Source: Planctomycetia bacterium
Lineage (GTDB): Bacteria > Planctomycetota > Planctomycetia > Pirellulales > UBA1268
Reading direction: 5' to 3'
DNA: 35,727 nucleotides
NCBI GenBank assembly: GCA_026401075.1
Contig: JAPLNQ010000280.1
Span: 1 to 35,727, forward strand
Shown: positions 17,653 to 27,561 of the stretch, in pieces
Numbering within the stretch: position 1 is the stretch's first letter
How the letters are laid out: every line of letters begins with the position of its first letter
The notes under the pieces: generated by a model
The model's input: only the letters and a program-made list of their open reading frames with translations
What the model was told of the DNA's origin: nothing
Databases searched by the model: none
Translations under genes and position numbers: made by a program

Positions 17653-19266
17653 TCAAAACTCCGACTCGACCGCCTCTTGTTGATAGATCGGCAGCAGGCG
17701 GTAGTAGACCTCGAGCGTGAGGATCGCCAGGCAAGTGTGGGCGAGCCGACCGCCCGGGGCCGTGTCGCGGTCGTCGAAGGACCAGCTGCCGGCCTCGTGG
17801 GCGACGCGTGCCTGCTGGGCCACGAGCTGGTCGCGGTTCTTCATGTTCCAGCGCGGCCAGACAGGATGGTTGAACTGCAGGAGCGCCTGGGAGAGATAAA
17901 AGTTCTGGTAGATGGCTTCGGGTGCTGGGCCGGGTTTTGCGAGCGTCGTGAGGCCGCGGCTGAGCGGCTCCTGCTCCGCTCCCCAGCCGGTATACATCCG
18001 GCAGAGCAGGCCGATCGCCGATGTGCAGGGCTTGGCGGACGGGCTGCGGTAGCCATAGGCCGCGCCATTCAGAGTCTGCACGCGGTCGAGAAACCGTCGC
18101 ACGCCGTCGATCGTCGGCGAGGGAGCCTCGAGGCCGGCGAGCTGCGCACTTTTGAGCGCCGACAGCTGCCAAGCGGTGACGGTGATGTCGCCGGCCTGGC
18201 CCGGCAGGTAGCGCCAGCCGCCGCTGTGCATGTCTTGGGCAGTCTCGATGAACCGGATCGCATCCCGCACAGGCGGCACGAGCATGTCGTCTTTCGTCAT
18301 GCCGAGCGCCTCGGCCAGGGCCAGCGTCGTCACGCCGTGGCCATACATGTTGCCCTCGCAGAAATCGCCGCCGCGCGGCGTCCGCTGCATCCGACTGATC
18401 AGGTAGTAGATGCCGCGAGACACCGTCTCCTGATGTCGGCCATCGACATGGGTGTGTCCGGCGCCGAGAAAGGGCAAGAGCGCGATCGCAGTGCTGGCCG
18501 TGGAACTCGTGAGCGAGCCCGGATCGCGACAGGCGCCGTTGCAACGACAGCCGCTCAAGTCGAACTGCCAGGAGCCGTCGACGGCCTGATGCAGCGCCAG
18601 CCAATCCAGCCCCCGTTCGACGGCCGCCTCGCTGGCCGCACTGCCGCCACGACCGCGGACCGATGCGGAGCGGCCGGCGCCGGTGCGCGATGCGAAGGGC
18701 TTGCCATCAGGCGGGCCCCCGCCGATGGCGGCGCGGGCGGTGGCACGTTCCGATGCCGCCGGGCGGGCCGGGCCGCTGCGGGCAGAGACCGGCTGTGCAA
18801 TCGGACCTGCTCCCTGTGGCAGGGCGAACACCTGATCGGACGGTTCAGCCTCCGGGATCGCTTCTGCGCCAACGGTATCGCTGGTCGGCAGGGAATCGAT
18901 CGCAGCCATGGCCACGAGGGGCGGCTCGTCCACCAGCAATGGGTCGACGGCAGCCACTGCCCGGGCCGCGGCGATCGCCTCGCTGCCGGCCGCCTCGTCA
19001 GCCGCACCGATATCCACGGCAACCGCCTGATCGCCGGCCGCATTGTCCTGCGGCTGCTCTCGCATGGACAACACCAGCGGGCGGAGCCGAGGGGACGGCT
19101 TCTTCTCAAAGGCGAAAACCGCCAGGAGGATGCAGAGGAGCAGGTGCCCCGCCAGACTCAGGTAGCCTGACCGCACGACCGGGCTCCGCACCACCCGGTC
19201 GACCCATGGCGCGGCGTCCGGTTCACTGGCCGCAAGCGGCGAGAATTCAATCGAGTCGGGTTCCAT
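17653..19266 (-). CDS. Membrane-anchored prenyltransferase/squalene-oxidase-repeat protein
   Basis: 537 residues from the ATG at 19266 (GAGG nine bases upstream), although the frame continues further. One membrane segment (~40-60) follows a short N-terminus; then a ~150-residue acidic, Ala/Pro-rich linker; then an alpha-toroid repeat domain (~210-537). Repeats include SEAAVERGLDWLALHQAVDGSWQF, GWRYLPGQAGDITVTAWQL and GLLCRMYTGWG, which resemble the QW-type repeats of terpene cyclases. The catalytic DxDD motif of hopene cyclases is not seen, so cyclase activity is not supported. A Cys-rich CRCNGAC segment may bind metal. It is a tandem paralogue of the broken gene just upstream. Confidence 0.8.
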   Translation of the reverse strand: MEPDSIEFSPLAASEPDAAPWVDRVVRSPVVRSGYLSLAGHLLLCILLAVFAFEKKPSPRLRPLVLSMREQPQDNAAGDQAVAVDIGAADEAAGSEAIAAARAVAAVDPLLVDEPPLVAMAAIDSLPTSDTVGAEAIPEAEPSDQVFALPQGAGPIAQPVSARSGPARPAASERATARAAIGGGPPDGKPFASRTGAGRSASVRGRGGSAASEAAVERGLDWLALHQAVDGSWQFDLSGCRCNGACRDPGSLTSSTASTAIALLPFLGAGHTHVDGRHQETVSRGIYYLISRMQRTPRGGDFCEGNMYGHGVTTLALAEALGMTKDDMLVPPVRDAIRFIETAQDMHSGGWRYLPGQAGDITVTAWQLSALKSAQLAGLEAPSPTIDGVRRFLDRVQTLNGAAYGYRSPSAKPCTSAIGLLCRMYTGWGAEQEPLSRGLTTLAKPGPAPEAIYQNFYLSQALLQFNHPVWPRWNMKNRDQLVAQQARVAHEAGSWSFDDRDTAPGGRLAHTCLAILTLEVYYRLLPIYQQEAVESEF

Positions 19267-19442
19267 CGAGACAACCTCGCGGCAGACTTTTCCGATTGGG
19301 GAAAGCGTGCCGTCGCGGCAGGGCCCGTCGGCCGCGCAGACGGCGATCCCCATCAGACCCACGAATGGGGTATCGGCCAAATCCAGCACGCGGCTGAACA
19401 CGAACGGCAGGGATCGGCAGCGCAGGGCAAGCAAGCCGTGGC

Positions 19443-20866
19443 CTACTCTTTGAAATCCTCGTCGACGCTCCCCTTGCCGTAGATCGGCAGGTGGCGGTAG
19501 TAGACCTCGAGGATCATCGTGGCCAGCGACGTGCAGTAGAGCCGGCCGGCAGCATGCGCTCCGTGGCCGCCATCGACACCGTCGTACCAACTGCCCGCTT
19601 CGTGCCCCTTCTTCGCCTGCTCTTTCACGAGCATGTCACGCATGCGGGTGTTCCAGCTCACCCATCGATCGCCTTCCACGTGGTGCAGGATCTGCGTGGC
19701 GTAGTAGTCGAAGTAGAGGTCCTTGCTCGGTCCCATCTTGGCGAGACGGTCGACACCGCGCTGGAGAGCCGGGTGATCCTTCTTCCAACCCAGGTACATC
19801 CTGCAGAGCAGGCCGACTGCGGAGGTGCCGGCACCGTTTCCGGGGACGTCGTAGCCGTAGGTGGCGCCGTCGTCCTGCTGCACGGTGTTGAGAAACTCCA
19901 CCGCCTTCTTGATCGTGAGTGGCGAGACCTGCAGGAATGCCATGTGGCCACTCTTGAGCGCCATCAACTGCCAGCCCACGGCCGAGGAAGGGGAGGAGGG
20001 CCATCGATGTGGCACCACAGCGATCCGCTCCAACGCCCTTGTCCACGCCATGTGTGCATTGGCCATTGCAACTGGGACAGGCGCTGAGATTGAATGACCA
20101 GCCCCCGTCGGGCATCTGATGTTGGATGATCCATTTGAGGCCCGACTCCACGGCGGCTTCGCTCTGGCTGCTGCCGCCGCCGGTCTGGATGAGCTGCTGC
20201 CGCATCTTCGTGTCGGTACGGCCACCGAGCCCGCCTGCTGTCTTGCCGCCCACGGCGCCGACGCTCGAGAGCAGATCGCTTGCGGCGACCGATTCGGAAC
20301 CGAAGTCGGTCAGTTCGACGGAAATCGGCGCGGCGTCGAGATCATCGGCTGTTGAGACGACCTGCACGGTGTCGACGTTGGCCGATTCAGGCAACGCGAC
20401 CATGTCGGTGACTTCCTGCTGCGGCCCCGGATCCTCCTGAGGCATCTCCTCCTCGAACTCCTCGAAGTTTTCCTCGACCTCCGGCGCACTGGCCGTGATC
20501 ATCCGTGGGGCTTCCAGCTTGGGCACCTCGTTGACGACCAGCGCCATCGAGAGCAGCACGATCACGTGCACGAGCATGCTGACCGCCCAGGCGGGCGTCT
20601 GCTTGAGCAATCCGCCGGCGAGCGAACGCCGTGGGGCAGTGGTCTCGGCCACCGCGGCTGGCTGTGCAGAAGTTTGTTGCGCAGAGGCTTGCGCTGCCGG
20701 TGCTGCCGGCTTGGGAATTACCGGGCCTGCCTTCGCACCGGTCGCCGCTGCGGGCTTGGCTGGCGCAGCGGTAGCCGGCCCGCCCTGGGCTGGAGTGCCC
20801 TGGGCTGGAGTGCCCTGGGCTGGAGTGCCCTGGGCTGGAGTGCCCTGGGCAGGGGGGGCTTGCCAT
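19443..20866 (-). pseudogene. Broken paralogue of the prenyltransferase-repeat protein
   Basis: The parts match the neighbour: a membrane segment (VSMLVHVIVLLSMALVV), an acidic linker, SEAAVESGLKWIIQHQMPDGGW and, in another frame, GWQLMALKSGHMAF to the end at YYRHLPIYGKGSVDEDF. Two lesions are visible. A run of seven C in the coding strand (20852-20858) puts the ATG at 20866 out of frame with the PAQGT-repeat N-terminus. Near 19980 the text jumps from LLPFLG to GWQLMALK, skipping about 93 residues present in the paralogue and shifting frame (missing length is 2 mod 3). A GTG at 20652 would bypass the first lesion but not the second. Confidence 0.75.
20782..20850. repeat. 15-bp tandem repeat (4.6 copies) encoding PAQGT
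   Basis: The unit GCCCTGGGCTGGAGT is repeated perfectly four times plus nine bases. On the minus strand it encodes PAQGT repeats near the N-terminus of the broken paralogue. The adjacent run of seven G (20852-20858) is a further slippage-prone site. Confidence 0.9.
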
Positions 20867-21141
20867 GGCTATGACTCACTTCAGATCGCTGAGCGTTTGC
20901 AACTGCTTGGGGCCGCTGCTTGGGCCGATCCAAATCTTGCTACCAAATTTATAGTATCGTGCCGACCGATGGGACCGCAAACGCAGGCCGGAATCCGGTG
21001 GTTTCTCCAGTACCCCTCCGACGCTTCCCCGGTGGGAAAATGCCCGGTTCCGCCCTGCTCACCGCCTCTGGCTGGCGGCGCGGCTGGTCGAGGAGTACGA
21101 TCCGCAGTCCCACGTCACAGGAATTTCCGAAGGATTAGGTC

Positions 21142-21306
21142 ATGGCCAAGGGCAAAAAAAGACTCGAAGTGATCCATCTCGTCTGCGCGGAGACGGGCGA
21201 CCAGAACTACACCCTGCGTCGCAAGTCGGGCGGGGAGAAGCTGAAGCTGAAGAAGTATTCACCGCGGCTGCGGAAGCACACGCTCCATAACGAAAAGAAG
21301 AAGTAG
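21142..21306 (+). CDS. rpmG: 50S ribosomal protein L33 (bL33), zinc-ligand-poor form
   Basis: 54 residues beginning MAKGKKRLEVIHLVCAETGD, with QNYTLRRKSG and the C-terminal YSPRLRKHTLHNEKKK. This matches bL33 in length and the NYTT...K and RKHT positions. Zinc-binding L33 carries two CxxC pairs; here only Cys15 remains and the C-terminal pair reads SPRL, so it is a zinc-free type. AAGGA lies seven bases before the ATG. The 275-bp region upstream contains an AT-rich patch (TATAGT at 20950-20955) that may hold the promoter, but no clear -35. Confidence 0.93.
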   Translation: MAKGKKRLEVIHLVCAETGDQNYTLRRKSGGEKLKLKKYSPRLRKHTLHNEKKK

Positions 21307-21322
21307 AGCGGGCGGGCGTCAC

Positions 21323-21370
21323 CCGCAAGTTCAGCCGCAAGTTCAGCCGCCAGTTCAGCCGCCAGGTTCA
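21323..21370. repeat. 12-bp imperfect tandem repeat over the glycosyltransferase 3' end
   Basis: About four units of CCGCAAGTTCAG (the later ones CCGCCAGTTCAG and CCGCCAGGTTCA) fill the short space between rpmG and the convergent glycosyltransferase; the last unit includes the latter's stop codon. It looks like a duplicated gene end. Confidence 0.75.
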
Positions 21371-22510
21371 CCCGCAAGAGGCGAGGATCCGGGCCAACTG
21401 GGCCAACGGATCAGCTGTGCCCGCCTCCAGTTCGTGGATCTGATCGGCCCGGCGGCGGAGTGAGGGCTTGGCGTTGCCTTCGATCTTGTTGTCGCCTTCG
21501 ATTAGGAGCAGGCGGCATTCCGCCTTTCGCTCGAACCGATCACGGCCTGGTTGCAGCACGATCTCCACCTCGCAGGGTTCACCCGCCGCCGCCTGCGGCG
21601 CGTCTGCGAGCAGGGTGAGCACATCCCGGCCCAGCGGTGTCTCGGTTGCATCGGCCGGCAGCCCCCAGGTCAGATCGTGTGCCGAGCGGTCAAGCAGTCC
21701 GTGACGGCAGCGTTTGAGACGCCCGCGGCGGAGAAAGTAGGGCACGTTCACGCCATCCCGCCAGCGGGGCGTGGCCGACGTGTCGACCGGGTGCCAGACG
21801 TGCAGTGACCAGGTGCGGTCGAGGATCGACTCCAGTCGCACGCCCGCAGCGCGGAGCCGCAGGCCGAGATCGTCGTCCTCCTGGCCCCAGCCTACGAACC
21901 GCTCGTCGCATCCGTTCACCGCCTCGAAGTCGCGCCGCCACATCCCACAGTTGCCGCCCGCAAGCCGCGGCTTCGATGGGTGGCGGAGCGCCGCATGCCA
22001 CCATGCCTTGCGGAAGCGCTTCGCGAGCAACTGCCGTTCGGAGGCGGGGGCGAGCGCGGCCAGATCGGTGCTGGCGATGGTCGTCGTGTTGAGTCGTGCG
22101 CTCGTGTCTTCCGGGAGCCGGGCGCAATAGCCCAGCAGAGCCCGGCCGGGGCGGCGACGTTCGAGGTAGGCGGCCACATGATCGCGGGGCAGGATGCAGT
22201 CGCCATCGAGAAAGAGCAGGTAGTCGCTCTCGGTGAGACGGGCGCCGGCGTTGCGTGTGCGGGCCAGGCGGAAGCCATCGTGGGGCTGCGACGTGAACCG
22301 CACAGGAAAGCTGGCCTGAGCGGCGAAATCATGGACGAGCGCGGCCGTGCCGTCGGTCGAACCATCGTCACTGATGATCACCTCGAATCGACCGTCAACA
22401 CCGGTCTGGGCCGCGATCGACGCGAGCACGAGCGCGAGGTGGCGGGGCTTCTGAAACGTGTTGACGATCAACGCGACGTCGCGGGCCGAGTGGGTGGGCT
22501 CCGTGTTCAT
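21368..22510 (-). CDS. Family 2 glycosyltransferase
   Basis: 380 residues. The GT-A fold N-terminus reads VALIVNTFQKPRHLALVLASI, then FEVIISDDGSTDGT and the metal-binding FLDGDC; the galactosyltransferase-like C-terminal motif GGNCGMWRRDFEAVNGCDERFVGWGQEDDDLGLRL follows (the GWGxEDxD acceptor motif). The last ~100 residues are of unknown role. Its ATG overlaps the lpxK stop as ATGA, so it probably acts on lipopolysaccharide core or a related envelope glycan. Donor and acceptor sugars cannot be told. Confidence 0.9.
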   Translation of the reverse strand: MNTEPTHSARDVALIVNTFQKPRHLALVLASIAAQTGVDGRFEVIISDDGSTDGTAALVHDFAAQASFPVRFTSQPHDGFRLARTRNAGARLTESDYLLFLDGDCILPRDHVAAYLERRRPGRALLGYCARLPEDTSARLNTTTIASTDLAALAPASERQLLAKRFRKAWWHAALRHPSKPRLAGGNCGMWRRDFEAVNGCDERFVGWGQEDDDLGLRLRAAGVRLESILDRTWSLHVWHPVDTSATPRWRDGVNVPYFLRRGRLKRCRHGLLDRSAHDLTWGLPADATETPLGRDVLTLLADAPQAAAGEPCEVEIVLQPGRDRFERKAECRLLLIEGDNKIEGNAKPSLRRRADQIHELEAGTADPLAQLARILASCG

Positions 22511-23571
22511 GGATGAACCATCCTTCCCGCCGCCCGGGGCACCACCGACTCCAGCAGCGCTTCGAGGCGGTCAGAGGAGTCGCCACCCGGGAGGATTTCG
22601 AGCGCGATCTCCAACGCGAACAGCGGAATATCTCCCAGCCGGTCGACGCGGAGCTTGACGAGACCGGCTGCCCAGCCGTGGAGCGCATGCCGATCGGCGG
22701 CCGTGTAGGCGTGGTGATCAGGAAACGGGCGAAAGCCGGCCAGATCGGCACCGATTTTTTCCAGTGATGTGCGGAATGCAGACGGGTTGCCAATCCCTGC
22801 GAAGGCGGCGATCCGGGCGGCGCTCAGTCGCTCGAGTGGCTGCGTGTCTGACGTCGCCGACCGCAGCTGCACCGGTCGATGCGCGGCCTCCATCCAGACA
22901 GGCGGCAGTGCGCCCCGGCAGGCCTTGGTGAGAACGCGGCGAATCTCGCTGCGACGTCGGGCATCGACCGATGCCGCCCGTGTCAGGACCACGGCCTGAG
23001 CGCGGGCGAGCCCGGAGAGCGGCTCCCGCAGCAGGCCGCGGGGGAAGAGATGGCCACCACCATAGGGGTCGGTGGCATCCACGGCCACGATGTCGAGGTC
23101 GCGGGCGAGACGCCGGTGCTGGAAGCCGTCGTCGAGCAGCGCTACTTCCGCCCCCGCGGCTGCGGCGGTGCGGACTCCGGCGATCCGGTCGCGGTCGGCC
23201 ACGTGCGGCACGGTCGGCAGCAGGATGGCCAACTCGGCCGCCTCGTCGCTGCGTTCACCGCGGGCGGCCCCGTAGCCGCGGCTCACGATGGCAGGCCGCA
23301 GGCCGCGGGCCGCCACTGCCCGTGCCAGCCATGCCACCAGGGGTGTCTTACCGGTGCCGCCGAGCGTGAGGTTGCCTACCGAAATCACTGGAATCGGCCC
23401 CTGGGTGACTGGCAGCAGGCCATGATCGTACGCCGCATTGCGGCAGCCGATCACCAGACCGTACGGGGCCGCGAGCCCGGCCAGGGCGAGGCGAGCCAGC
23501 GTCGGCCCCACGCCGCGTGCCGTGCCGTCCACCAGACGCTTGAAAGCCTCGGCGTCGGGGAGCAGGGTCAT
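22507..23571 (-). CDS. lpxK: Tetraacyldisaccharide 4'-kinase
   Basis: 354 residues. A hydrophobic N-terminal segment (~21-42) is followed by PVISVGNLTLGGTGKTPLVAWL (P-loop GGTGKTP at 71-77), IVSRGYGA, and the strongly characteristic LLDDGFQHRRLARDLDIVAVD. PRGLLREPLSGLARA and FAGIGNPSAFRTSLEKIGADL complete the family pattern. It phosphorylates the lipid A precursor at the 4' position on the cytoplasmic face of the inner membrane, implying this organism makes lipid A. AAGGAA lies six bases before the ATG. It is coupled to the following glycosyltransferase and divergent from the DUF4175-like gene. Confidence 0.95.
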   Translation of the reverse strand: MTLLPDAEAFKRLVDGTARGVGPTLARLALAGLAAPYGLVIGCRNAAYDHGLLPVTQGPIPVISVGNLTLGGTGKTPLVAWLARAVAARGLRPAIVSRGYGAARGERSDEAAELAILLPTVPHVADRDRIAGVRTAAAAGAEVALLDDGFQHRRLARDLDIVAVDATDPYGGGHLFPRGLLREPLSGLARAQAVVLTRAASVDARRRSEIRRVLTKACRGALPPVWMEAAHRPVQLRSATSDTQPLERLSAARIAAFAGIGNPSAFRTSLEKIGADLAGFRPFPDHHAYTAADRHALHGWAAGLVKLRVDRLGDIPLFALEIALEILPGGDSSDRLEALLESVVPRAAGRMVHP

Positions 23572-23683
23572 GTGGGGTTCCTTTTCCGGCGGTTGCCGTC
23601 GTTGGACGCCGCGGCGAGGCCTAACTTAGGCGGCTTTTCCGACGCCCGTCAACGCGGAGCGGGCGGATCGGCAAAGCTGCCGA

Positions 23684-23689
23684 TATAAT
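23684..23689 (+). promoter_or_regulatory. Consensus -10 hexamer immediately upstream of the DUF4175-like gene
   Basis: A perfect TATAAT ends seven bases before the ATG at 23697, so transcription would begin at or next to the start codon, giving a leaderless message. No good -35 is visible at 16-18 bases, and no Shine-Dalgarno sequence precedes the ATG. Confidence 0.45.
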
Positions 23690-23696
23690 CGATGTC

Positions 23697-26600
23697 ATGG
23701 CCACGGCTTCACACCCAACCTCTGAGCCGCTTGCCGTCGGCGCGTGGGGCGACGACGGCGAGGCCGACTCCAAGTCGGAACGCTACCTCGCCGGCCGGCT
23801 CGCCGCAGCCAGCGCCGACTACAAGGGGGTCGCGCTCACCACGTTTCTGCTGGGGGCCGGGGTGGCGACGCTGCTCTGGATCGCCAGTGGGATTCTGCTG
23901 GAGCACTGGATCGTCGTAGGTGGCCTGCCCCGCTGGGCGCGGTGGACATGGCTCCTGATGGGGCTTTCGGCGATCGTTGCGGCGGGCGTCCGATGGATCC
24001 TGCCGCTGCTGCGGTATCGCGTCAATCTCGTCTACGCGGCGAGGGTGATCGAGAAGGAACATCCCGAACTCCACAACGATCTCGTCAATACCGTGCTGGT
24101 CAAGGCGCATCCAGAGGGCAATGCCGCCACGGTCGTGAAGTCGCTCGAACGGCGGGCGGCCAAACGGCTCTCTGCCGTGCCGGCCGAGTCTGTCATCGAT
24201 CGTTCTCAGGCGGTGCGGCTGGCCTATGCGTTGGCGGTGCTCGTGGGCCTGGGGTGTGTCTACTCGCTGGCGGCCCCGAAGAGCATGCTCACCACCACGG
24301 CGCGGCTGCTCGCGCCATGGGCCCGCGTGGCGGCGCCGACGAGGGTGCGATTCGAACCACCCCGATTGCAGTGGCGGATGCCGGGAGAAGCGGCGGCTGT
24401 CGTCGGGCCCGTCGCTGACAGTGACGCGGCAGCCGGCGGCGCTGATGACAGCGACCCGCACGATCCCAGAAGCATCAAGGTCGATGCCGGCGGGGCCACG
24501 CTCGTCCGTGGCCGGCAGCTGCGCGTAAGCAGTGCGATCCGCGGCCTGCGACGCGACGAGCGGCCGGTGATCGTCGTCACGCCCTTGCTCGACAGCGGCG
24601 CCGTCGATGGGGCGGCGGTACCGTGGCGAGTGGAGATGACACGGGTTGGCGGTGAAACGGCTGCCGGGCAGTGGTATGCAGCCGTGCTGCCCGATGCGAC
24701 CCGCGGGCTCGATCAATCGGTCGTGTTCACGATGCAAGCCGGCGACGGGAGGAGTGAGCCGATTCGCGTGGCGTTGGTCGATTCGCCAACCCTTCTGGTC
24801 CGGGAGGTGCGGTATGAGTTTCCTGCATACATGCAGCGAGAGCGGGAGACGGTGGCGTGGCAGGGCGACCTGCGGGCCGTCGAGGGCACGCGTGTCGTGA
24901 TCATCGCCGAGAGCAACCAGCCGCTGGAGTCGGCGTGGATCGACTTCGGGTGTGATGGCAGCCGCGACCTGAAACTCAAGGTGGGGGCGAGCGATCTGGC
25001 ACGGGCAAGCGGCTCGTTCGTGCTGCAGATGAATCCCGAACGCACGGCAGCCGAGCATGCGTCGTACAGGCTGGTGTTTCAGCCGCGTGGCACGGCGCTG
25101 GCCGGCAGGGAGCAGATGGAGACGGAAAAACTCGAACACAGGATCGAGGTGCTGGCCGATCTGGCCCCTGAGATCTCCATCGAGGAGCCACAGGAATCGC
25201 CGGCCCGCGTGCCGCCCGGGGCGCCCGTGACGCTGCGGGTGCGGGCGCTCGATCCCGATTTTGGTCTGGCTCGTGTCGGCATCGAGACCCGGGTGCAGGG
25301 CGGTGCGGCGCAGCCCGAGATCGTGCTGCCGGGGAGCGAGCGGCGGACAGCGTTCAATGGCGTGCTCCAAGTCGTACCGGAGCGGCTCGGTGCGGGGGCT
25401 GGCACCGCGCTTGAATACCGGGGGGTGGCGGTGGACACGCGGCCCAACCAGCCGAATGTGACCCGTACGCCATGGAAGCTGCTGCAAATCGATGCCTCCG
25501 CGGCGCCGCGGCAGCCGGAAAAGGCGCCGCCGCGGGCAGGGGAACGGGATCCCGATCGTCGCCAAGGTGATCCAAAAGAAGACGGTGGGAGCAACGCGGG
25601 CGAGTCGGGCGACGACGGCGAGCCGAGTCGCGGCGACGGACAGGGCGACGACGGCGGCGACGGCTCACCTCCAGACAAAGCAGACGGTCAAGGCATGGCG
25701 AAGGGTGCCGATGGGGAGGGACAGCAGGACAGACAGGGGAAAAATCCGGCGGGTGAAAAGCCGGCGGGCGGTAAGCCCGAGGCAGCCGGCGAACAGAGCC
25801 CCAGCGACGGGAGCGGTCAGAAGCCGGAACAGTCTGGCCAAGGACAGCAGAACAAGCCGCAGCAGAAAACGCCTCAGCAGAACGCCCCGCAGCAGAACGC
25901 CCCGCAGCAGAACGCCCCGCAGCAGAACGCCCCGCAGCAGAACGCCCCGCAGCAGAACAGTGGCGAGCAGGGGGAGCCCCAGCCCGGGCAGCAGGGCGGT
26001 GCCGCCAGCGGCAGTCAGCAGGGTGGCAAGCAGCCGCAGCCCGGCGACAACAAGCAGCAAGGATCGTCTCAGGGGCAGGGAAGCGAAGCCGGTGGCGCGA
26101 GCGGAACTGGACAGGGCCGTGGCGGGCAGGGGAAGAGCGGCAGCGGGAAGCAGCCCGACGGCGAACAGGCCGATGGGGCGCAGGGAACGGGCGGCCAGGG
26201 AAAAGGTGGGCAGGAAACGGGTGGCCAGCAAGCCGGCAAGACGGGCTCGGCACAACAAGCGGGTGGCGATCAGCCGGGGAAAAGCACCGCAGGGAAACGT
26301 GGTGCGGGAGAAAAGTCGCAGGGCGGGCAGGCCGACGGTCAGCGTGGTGGCGGAAAGCAGGGAGGTGGTCAGCAGCAACCTCGACCTGCGGTGGCTTCCG
26401 ACGGCACCAATGACGGCGAGGCGATGGAGAGAATTCTCGATCATCGTCGGCAGGCCGGGGGCAACCCATCTGACGGAGTGAAGTCGGGGAAGACAAAGCC
26501 AGACGGCGATGGTGCGAATGAGAAAGGCAGCGGCAGCAAGGCTGGTGAGAACGCGTCGAACGAGGGGCAGCCCGCCGGTCAAAACCCAACAGGGAACCCG

Positions 26601-27561
26601 GGCGAGCGCAACCCTGGTGAGGGCACGTCTGCGGATGGTGAGCCGCAGGCAGGAACTGACGGCGAGAAGAACGGAGAACGGAATCCAGGTGAACGCCAGG
26701 GAGACAAGGGTCAACCGGGACAAGGTCAGCAGGGACAAGGTCAGCAGGGACAAGGTCAGCAGGGACAAGGTCAGCACAAGGTCAGCAGGGACAAGGTCAG
26801 CAGGGACAAGGTCAGCAGGGACAAGGTCAGCAGGGACAGGGCGACGCAGCTGGCCCGAGTGCCGAGGAAGGTGGTTCGGAAAAAGGCGGGAAGCCGGCAG
26901 CTGGTCCAGCTGGTCCAGCTGGTCCAGCTGGTCCAGCTGGCAAGGGTGGCATGCAGCCACAGGGTGACCCCAAGCAAGAGGGTGAGGCCGGCGGCAAGCC
27001 GAGCGGCCAGCAGGCTGCGGGGCCGCCGCCTGAAGGAGCGAGCCAGTCGAGTCCCGTGGGCGGTGGCGGACGGTCTGAAGGAGCAGCTCCACCGACGGGT
27101 GGAGCGGCTGCAGAGGGGCCGCCGCCTTCCAAAGAGACGGAATGGGGGGCACAGGAGTTGGAAAACGCCCGCAACGCGGCCGACCTCGCCATCGAACACC
27201 TCCGCAAAACCGTGGAGTCGGGGCGGACCGATGTCCTCGATGAACTCGGATGGAGTCGCGATCAGGCCCGTGCGTTTCTCGAGCGTTGGGAGGCGATGCG
27301 GCGGCAGTCCGAAAGCCCTGACGTGCAAAAGCGGGGAGAGTTCGAGCGGTTGCTCCGCAGCCTGGGCCTGCGACCGGCGGGTGTGCAGAACTCCCGCGAC
27401 GTTCCCGCCGATGCCAAGGGCGGCCAAGCCGAGGGTCGCCGCAGCAGGCCACCAAGCGACTATCGCGAACGGTTCAAGGCATTCATGCAGGGAACGAGCG
27501 GCGAACAGGACGGCGGTTCCAAACAGGATGCCAGTTCCAAGCCGGGCAATGGTGGCCAATA

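Noticed and set aside
19074-19087. Possible third copy of the structured repeat (CCAGCGGGCGGAG)
   Set aside because: Only about 13 bases match, it lies inside a coding sequence, and neither hairpin is present.
20880-21040. tRNA or small ORF in the gap before rpmG
   Set aside because: No cloverleaf or T-arm pattern was found, and open frames there have no ribosome binding site or protein-like composition.
25875-26940. Repeat arrays that might suggest a CRISPR
   Set aside because: Units are 9-15 bp, directly abutting without spacers, and encode peptide repeats.
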